Shown piece after piece: positions 5,301 to 8,242 of a stretch of 8,242 bases of DNA. Under the pieces are notes generated by a model. That model saw only the letters and a list, made by a program, of their open reading frames with translations. It was not told where the DNA came from and did not search any database. The first letter of the stretch is position 1; the number at the start of each line of letters is the position of its first letter. The DNA lies in contig JAISCU010000095.1 in NCBI GenBank assembly GCA_031265345.1, forward strand, positions 1 to 8,242. The letters run 5' to 3'. The position numbers and the translations under genes were made by a program. This DNA is from Bifidobacteriaceae bacterium. GTDB lineage: Bacteria > Actinomycetota > Actinomycetes > Actinomycetales > WQXJ01.

Positions 5301-7447
5301 TCAGCCAGGACGATCCTTTCGTCGTGGTCGGCGACGATTCGACAACCGCTCAATTGACCGTCGAGCACCGGGCCATGGGAGCGAGCGCCTACGCGGCAGA
5401 CTTCTTCTTCGGTCAAAGTGGCTCCGGGACGATCAATGCTCAGGTCCCGTCGCGTTATCTGACCCATGTCAGTCCCGACCTGGCGTGGCAGATCGAGTCG
5501 GCGCTGCGGGAGCCTGTGACGGGCGCGTTGGTGACCAACTCCCTCGTCAACCCGGATGAGCTTTCAGCCGGAGAAGAAGGCGTGTTGACCTTTGGCAGCC
5601 AGGTCCAGGGCGCCTGGTTCGATGTCAATTGGGCGGGCGTCACGCGGTTCGATGACGTCTTGTACGGCGGTGTGCCCCTGTTCGTGGACGGCCAGGGCCA
5701 ACCCGAGTGGGACCGGGGCTTCTGGGAAAACCCCGACTTCGGCGCCATCGATTTCACGGTGACGGATCTCACCAGCGGGGACGTCCTGTTCGACAATGAG
5801 GGAGAGCCCGGATACCAGTTCTCGGTCGAGGGCCTGGACGATGCCGCGCACACGTTCCGCATCGCCGAAACCACGACCTGGGACACCGAGTTGTGGGCCT
5901 GGTCGACAGACGTGACCTCGGCTTGGCAGTGGCGCTCCGACGGTCCCGCCCCTCGGCCGGAGCCAGACGAGGACGGCTGGATCGACCCGTCGAGCCTCGG
6001 CAACGAGTCGTTGCGCCAGGTCTGGTACGAATTGCCAGGCCTCGACGCCTACAACGCCGGCACGGCCAGCCAACCGATCGTCCTGCACGTCAGCCAACTG
6101 CCTGACTCCAGTGCGGTTCCGCTCGAAACGGTCACCTTGGAGCAATCCACGGACGGCGGCACGACCTGGACGCCCGTGGCTCTGACCGTCACCGATGAAT
6201 TCGAGGGCTCGGTCGGAGCGAACGAAGGCGAGACCTTGTACGTTGGCACGGTTCCAGCCGCGGCCGGCGAGGTCGTCTCGCTCAAGTCGAGCGTCGCGGG
6301 CGGGGATTCGAGCTTCGACCAGACGATCCTGAACGCCTATCCCGTCACCGATGCCCCGCAGGGCTTCCCGGCGCCGGTCAGTTGGAACTCGTGCGGGATC
6401 GCGGCACCGCTGCCGATCACCGTCAGCTCGCAGGTCCCGGTCGCGTTCCAGGCCAAGGGCGCGGCGCCGAATGACGCTGTCACGTTGGCTCTGGCCACGG
6501 ACGATGCCGTGTGGCGGCCGGACGCGAACGGCGAGCCCGCAGTCGTGAAGGTGGACGGCGCCTTCTACGGGGGCTCTGCTTCCGCCTTCGCGGTGGGCGA
6601 TGAAGCGCCCAACGGCACCGCCGTCCTCGGCGAGGCGAGCGTGAACGTGACTTTGCCGGTGTCCGGCAACGCGCCCGTGACGGTCGCGGCTCCGGCTGGG
6701 TTCACGGTTCCGACCTCGCAGTACGGGGTCTGGGTGTGGCGGATCGATCCCGCTGGCCAGGCGGCTGCGGTGAAACCGTTGATCCCGGATGGCGTGACCG
6801 GCCCGTTCGGACGCCCGGCTGCGACCCATGTCACCCAGATGAGCTTCGGGATCGGTTCGCAGGTCCAGACTAGCTCGGTGGCGCTGCCCGCCGGTGGGAA
6901 GACCGCTCAGGTCTGCGACTCGGTCTGGCTGGATCACGCCACAGCGGGCGATCTGTGGCTGAACGAATCGGCCTCGGGCGCCCCAGTGAAGATCACGGTC
7001 AAAGGCGGCGTCTATTACGCGAAAGACGCGGCAGCGCAGGCCTCCACTGGGCTGGCTCCAGCCGAGCAGTACAGCCTGGAGTTCACCGCCACTGGTCAGA
7101 GCAATGCGCAGACCGTCTGCCACACCATCAGTTCGGGTCAGGCCGGTTCCTACGGCTTCCAGTTCGGGATCAACCTGGCCGATCAAAGTTCCCCCAACGC
7201 CCAGTATCTGTCCGAGGGCACTCTGACCGCTTTGTGGTCGCCAGCGACCACCGTGGCGGTTCCGGCTGACGGCGGTGGCGGCAACGGAGGCGGCGGTGGC
7301 GGCAAGGCCGCTGGGACCGGTGGCGGCAAACTGCCTGTCACCGGCGCCAACGACGTGGCACCGATCATCGTCTTGACCATCTTGCTGGTCGGCACCGGAG
7401 GCTATCTGCTGGCGACCTCACGGCGGCGGACGAGCCACCTGGCGTAG
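2330..7447 (+). CDS. Secreted, cell-wall-anchored subtilisin-family (S8) serine protease
   Basis: This is an extracellular endopeptidase. The 1,705-residue chain starts with a signal peptide: basic KHWR, then a hydrophobic stretch at about 17-38. A propeptide like that of streptomycete S8 proteases follows, with VRLITGDVVRLD and YVFPSDVLDLIG (about 60-125). The catalytic domain spans about 235-535: Asp261 in VVDSGVDAGHPDL, His293 in GHGTFVASEIAGTG, oxyanion Asn390 in VVAAGN, and Ser476 in GTSMATPLVAGAAALL. After it come a beta-rich domain (about 543-660), an Ig-like stretch (about 665-770), a PA-like segment (about 875-965), further beta domains, and a C-terminal module with Cys1529 and Cys1597. 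A glycine-rich linker (about 1647-1667) leads to LPVTG (1668-1672), a membrane segment and tail RRRTSHLA, so a sortase should attach it to peptidoglycan. Start 2330 was chosen over the in-frame 2219 because the signal peptide begins there. The gene has one rare TTA codon at 2690. Substrate is unknown. Confidence 0.93.
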   Translation: MSFESVSPSPAKHWRTVAVAATSSLAIALIGATVSIGVNSRSGPAGPVDAASAPTTPDSAAAALARSGKVRLITGDVVRLDSDGGVAAIEPGPRADGTRPHFATRVIDSQTYVFPSDVLDLIGDQLDQDLFNITELASYELGRDNAVPVIVATASAANSVDLADLGVEVKQELQAIPAQAGQADASTDSGPAASWGLIDAAAAPADPVEKIWLDRTVRVEPAEVRPAALPGGTPAWMELIGADDAWAAGWDGTGVTVAVVDSGVDAGHPDLVGQVVAAQDFTGLGTPDDPAGHGTFVASEIAGTGAASGGDYAGVAPGAKIINARVLDDEGYGDDSAIMAGIEWAAQEGAEIINLSLGDSNYGDGTAFFDEFVNQVAEDYDCLVVVAAGNDYDFETIGSPATADQALSVGATDETGNRAFFSSAGPRRGDGAVNPQIVAPGLSTQVIEADGEVTDAVGVVGAETGGTGYTTMMGTSMATPLVAGAAALLKQADPGIDRHGLRTRLVASAQATPDGSSVFEQGAGLVNIPAALDGTLAAAPTQLNLGTVAYPWTDSTTGTLTYVNDGAAAETLTLDAGLTSIEYAAPGTPAYLPALGEDAVTIAPLDSSQVTISETTLTVPAGGSAAVDVTIDTAPFGVSYVGGYVTATAGGGDVIRTPIGLANEPQRHELTVTATDKDGQPLDDSDLMYDVFVLDLVNWEAESLTLVDGQATVDRVAGTYIVVADGMKSNAEGGFDETLVLSPIIELTESTSVALDGTAAKPVTAQVDQLVEGDVTGQVMVSVDNGEYWSGFGYGVTTPVDSLGTNTLYLSTTPSAGNTEWEYTGYASLHQPYVEASFDACGTDPLPIVSANGWLAASHSALTLVDAADGSIPGSAGDGSAALAHLTDADSLDLWPQTVVDWITAADQAGYEALIIDSDNPAIAKMAVEAAPYFADYDAMAAIAAFPVLLTTEAVGTQLVEASETVTGDPLYLLSRGTPEYAYQLGQTFDVSQDDPFVVVGDDSTTAQLTVEHRAMGASAYAADFFFGQSGSGTINAQVPSRYLTHVSPDLAWQIESALREPVTGALVTNSLVNPDELSAGEEGVLTFGSQVQGAWFDVNWAGVTRFDDVLYGGVPLFVDGQGQPEWDRGFWENPDFGAIDFTVTDLTSGDVLFDNEGEPGYQFSVEGLDDAAHTFRIAETTTWDTELWAWSTDVTSAWQWRSDGPAPRPEPDEDGWIDPSSLGNESLRQVWYELPGLDAYNAGTASQPIVLHVSQLPDSSAVPLETVTLEQSTDGGTTWTPVALTVTDEFEGSVGANEGETLYVGTVPAAAGEVVSLKSSVAGGDSSFDQTILNAYPVTDAPQGFPAPVSWNSCGIAAPLPITVSSQVPVAFQAKGAAPNDAVTLALATDDAVWRPDANGEPAVVKVDGAFYGGSASAFAVGDEAPNGTAVLGEASVNVTLPVSGNAPVTVAAPAGFTVPTSQYGVWVWRIDPAGQAAAVKPLIPDGVTGPFGRPAATHVTQMSFGIGSQVQTSSVALPAGGKTAQVCDSVWLDHATAGDLWLNESASGAPVKITVKGGVYYAKDAAAQASTGLAPAEQYSLEFTATGQSNAQTVCHTISSGQAGSYGFQFGINLADQSSPNAQYLSEGTLTALWSPATTVAVPADGGGGNGGGGGGKAAGTGGGKLPVTGANDVAPIIVLTILLVGTGGYLLATSRRRTSHLA

Positions 7448-7466
7448 CTCCCGGAACGCGAACGAA

Positions 7467-7508
7467 CGGGCTCCCGGGGCGGTCCGCACGGACGCCCCGG
7501 GGAGCCCG
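7467..7508 (+). terminator. Strong hairpin terminator after the protease gene
   Basis: A near-perfect inverted repeat starts 20 bases after the stop codon. Arms 7467-7486 and 7489-7508 form about 19 pairs, mostly G-C, with one single-base bulge on each side and a two-base tip that would open to four. There is no T-run after it, a form common among high-GC actinobacterial hairpin terminators. It separates the protease from the next gene and could work in both directions. Confidence 0.8.
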
Positions 7509-7516
7509 CCGCCCGC

Positions 7517-7522
7517 TAAGCT
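7517..7522 (+). promoter_or_regulatory. -10 element of a probable leaderless promoter
   Basis: TAAGCT fits the TANNNT -10 form. Its last T is followed by six bases and then the ATG at 7529, so transcription would be expected to begin at or next to the A of the start codon. No Shine-Dalgarno is present before this ATG. The stop codon TAA at 7517-7519 in the same frame rules out an upstream start beyond 7520. No clear -35 hexamer is visible. Confidence 0.5.
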
Positions 7523-7528
7523 ACACCA

Positions 7529-8242
7529 ATGGCCAAAGCCCCGAACCTCGAATATGGTGACGCCGCCACGGCGCTGCAGGGGGAGATCCTCCGGTCGGTG
7601 GTGGGCAGCGGGGTTCATGGGATCGCCATCGCCGGGACGGACGACCGCGACGAATTGGGCGTCTACATCGAGCCGCCCGAGCACGTCCTCGGCGTCACGC
7701 CCCGCCGCGACGACTACATCTCGCGGACCCAGCCGGAAGGCGCCCGGAGCGGTCCCGGCGACGTCGACCTAGTCCTATACGGCCTGCGCAAATTCGTGCG
7801 GCTGGCGGTGAAAGGCAATCCGACCGTGCTCCTGCCACTGTTCGCGCCACAAGAATCCCTTGTCGTGCTGACCGAGGCGGGCGAGGAACTGCGCGCGCTA
7901 CGGTCGGCCTTCCTGTCCCAGCAAGCGGTCGAGCGCTTCCTGGGATACATGCGTTCGCAGCACGAACGGATGCTGGGCCAGTCGCGCCGCAACGTCCCCA
8001 ACCGGCCCGAGTTGATAGCCCGCCACGGTTGGGACGTCAAGTACGGCAGCCACGCGCTGCGGTTGGCCTACCAGGGACGCGAGATCGCGGCCACCGGCCT
8101 CCTCACATTGCCGATGCCGCCGTCCGAGCGGGCACGGGTCCTCGAGGTCAAACGGGGCGAGATCCCGCGCGAAGACGTGTCCCGGCAATTGGGCGCCTTG
8201 GAGGCGGAGGTGCGCGGGCTGCTCGACCAGGGCCGCACTCCC
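7529..8242 (+). CDS. RlaP/YcgL-type nucleotidyltransferase (DNA polymerase beta superfamily), 3' end beyond window
   Basis: The visible 238 codons run in frame to the last base with no stop, so the C-terminus is missing; I recall similar proteins of about 260-270 residues, so most of it is here. It resembles Pfam PF10127 (RlaP, named for RNA-repair-associated nucleotidyltransferases; COG3541). Seen: GSGVHG (26-31) followed by DDRDELGV (38-45), the family's G-S and D-x-D metal-binding pattern with Asp39 and Asp41. A third carboxylate, probably Asp80, lies in GDVDLVLYGLRKF (77-89). KGNPTVLLPLFAP (95-107) and KYGSHALRL (171-179) are also typical. It should transfer a nucleotide to an unidentified acceptor; the RNA-repair link is by family name only, and no RNA ligase is visible. 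It probably has a leaderless mRNA, and the hairpin at 7467-7508 isolates it from the protease. Confidence 0.85.
   Translation, partial: MAKAPNLEYGDAATALQGEILRSVVGSGVHGIAIAGTDDRDELGVYIEPPEHVLGVTPRRDDYISRTQPEGARSGPGDVDLVLYGLRKFVRLAVKGNPTVLLPLFAPQESLVVLTEAGEELRALRSAFLSQQAVERFLGYMRSQHERMLGQSRRNVPNRPELIARHGWDVKYGSHALRLAYQGREIAATGLLTLPMPPSERARVLEVKRGEIPREDVSRQLGALEAEVRGLLDQGRTP

Noticed and set aside
3395..5467. Minus-strand 690-codon open frame inside the protease gene
   Set aside because: It is fully antisense to a protease with clear catalytic motifs and signal sequences. The product is arginine/glycine-rich and unlike a folded protein.
5564..7186. Minus-strand 540-codon open frame inside the protease gene
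   Set aside because: Same reasons: a shadow frame of the high-GC protease sequence with no motif or ribosome binding site that I could support.
7270..7335. GGC-rich repeat tract near the protease 3' end, considered as a DNA repeat element
   Set aside because: It encodes the in-frame glycine-rich linker just before the LPVTG motif, which is ordinary for wall-anchored proteins.

Overview
The window looks like chromosomal DNA from a high-GC Gram-positive bacterium (Actinomycetota). The coding regions have strongly G/C-ending codons. The large secreted protease carries an LPXTG-type cell-wall sorting signal. The last gene has a TANNNT-type -10 element placed as expected for leaderless transcription. 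A DcuA-type C4-dicarboxylate transporter points to an organism able to live anaerobically or facultatively, perhaps host- or gut-associated. The genus cannot be fixed from this sequence.

Layout: (1) Bases 1-376 hold no convincing gene. They contain two diverged direct-repeat units 136 bp apart, one actinobacterial DnaA-box-like 9-mer, and a possible weak terminator for the next gene. (2) Bases 1851-377, minus strand, are a probable two-cistron unit. A previously easy-to-miss 49-codon ORF with a strong Shine-Dalgarno sequence ends in a 4-base GTGA overlap with the GTG start of dcuA. (3) Bases 1852-2329 are a divergent, non-coding regulatory region with several dyad-symmetry elements. (4) Bases 2330-7447, plus strand, encode a 1,705-residue secreted, wall-anchored subtilisin-family (S8) serine protease with a full catalytic triad and a very long C-terminal region. 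(5) A strong hairpin terminator follows at 7467-7508. (6) From 7529 to the window end is the 5' part (238 codons) of an RlaP/YcgL-type nucleotidyltransferase, probably translated from a leaderless mRNA.

The three main genes do not form an obvious pathway. The transporter and protease are divergent and could share regulatory DNA. The protease would release peptides at the cell surface, and DcuA would exchange C4-dicarboxylates or aspartate, so both fit a nutrient-scavenging lifestyle; this link is inference. The nucleotidyltransferase is insulated from the protease by the terminator and has its own promoter. No mobile element, CRISPR array, tRNA, rRNA or defence system was recognised. The most unusual items are the coupled small ORF before dcuA, the leaderless nucleotidyltransferase, the duplicated intergenic unit, and the unassigned domains of the protease.
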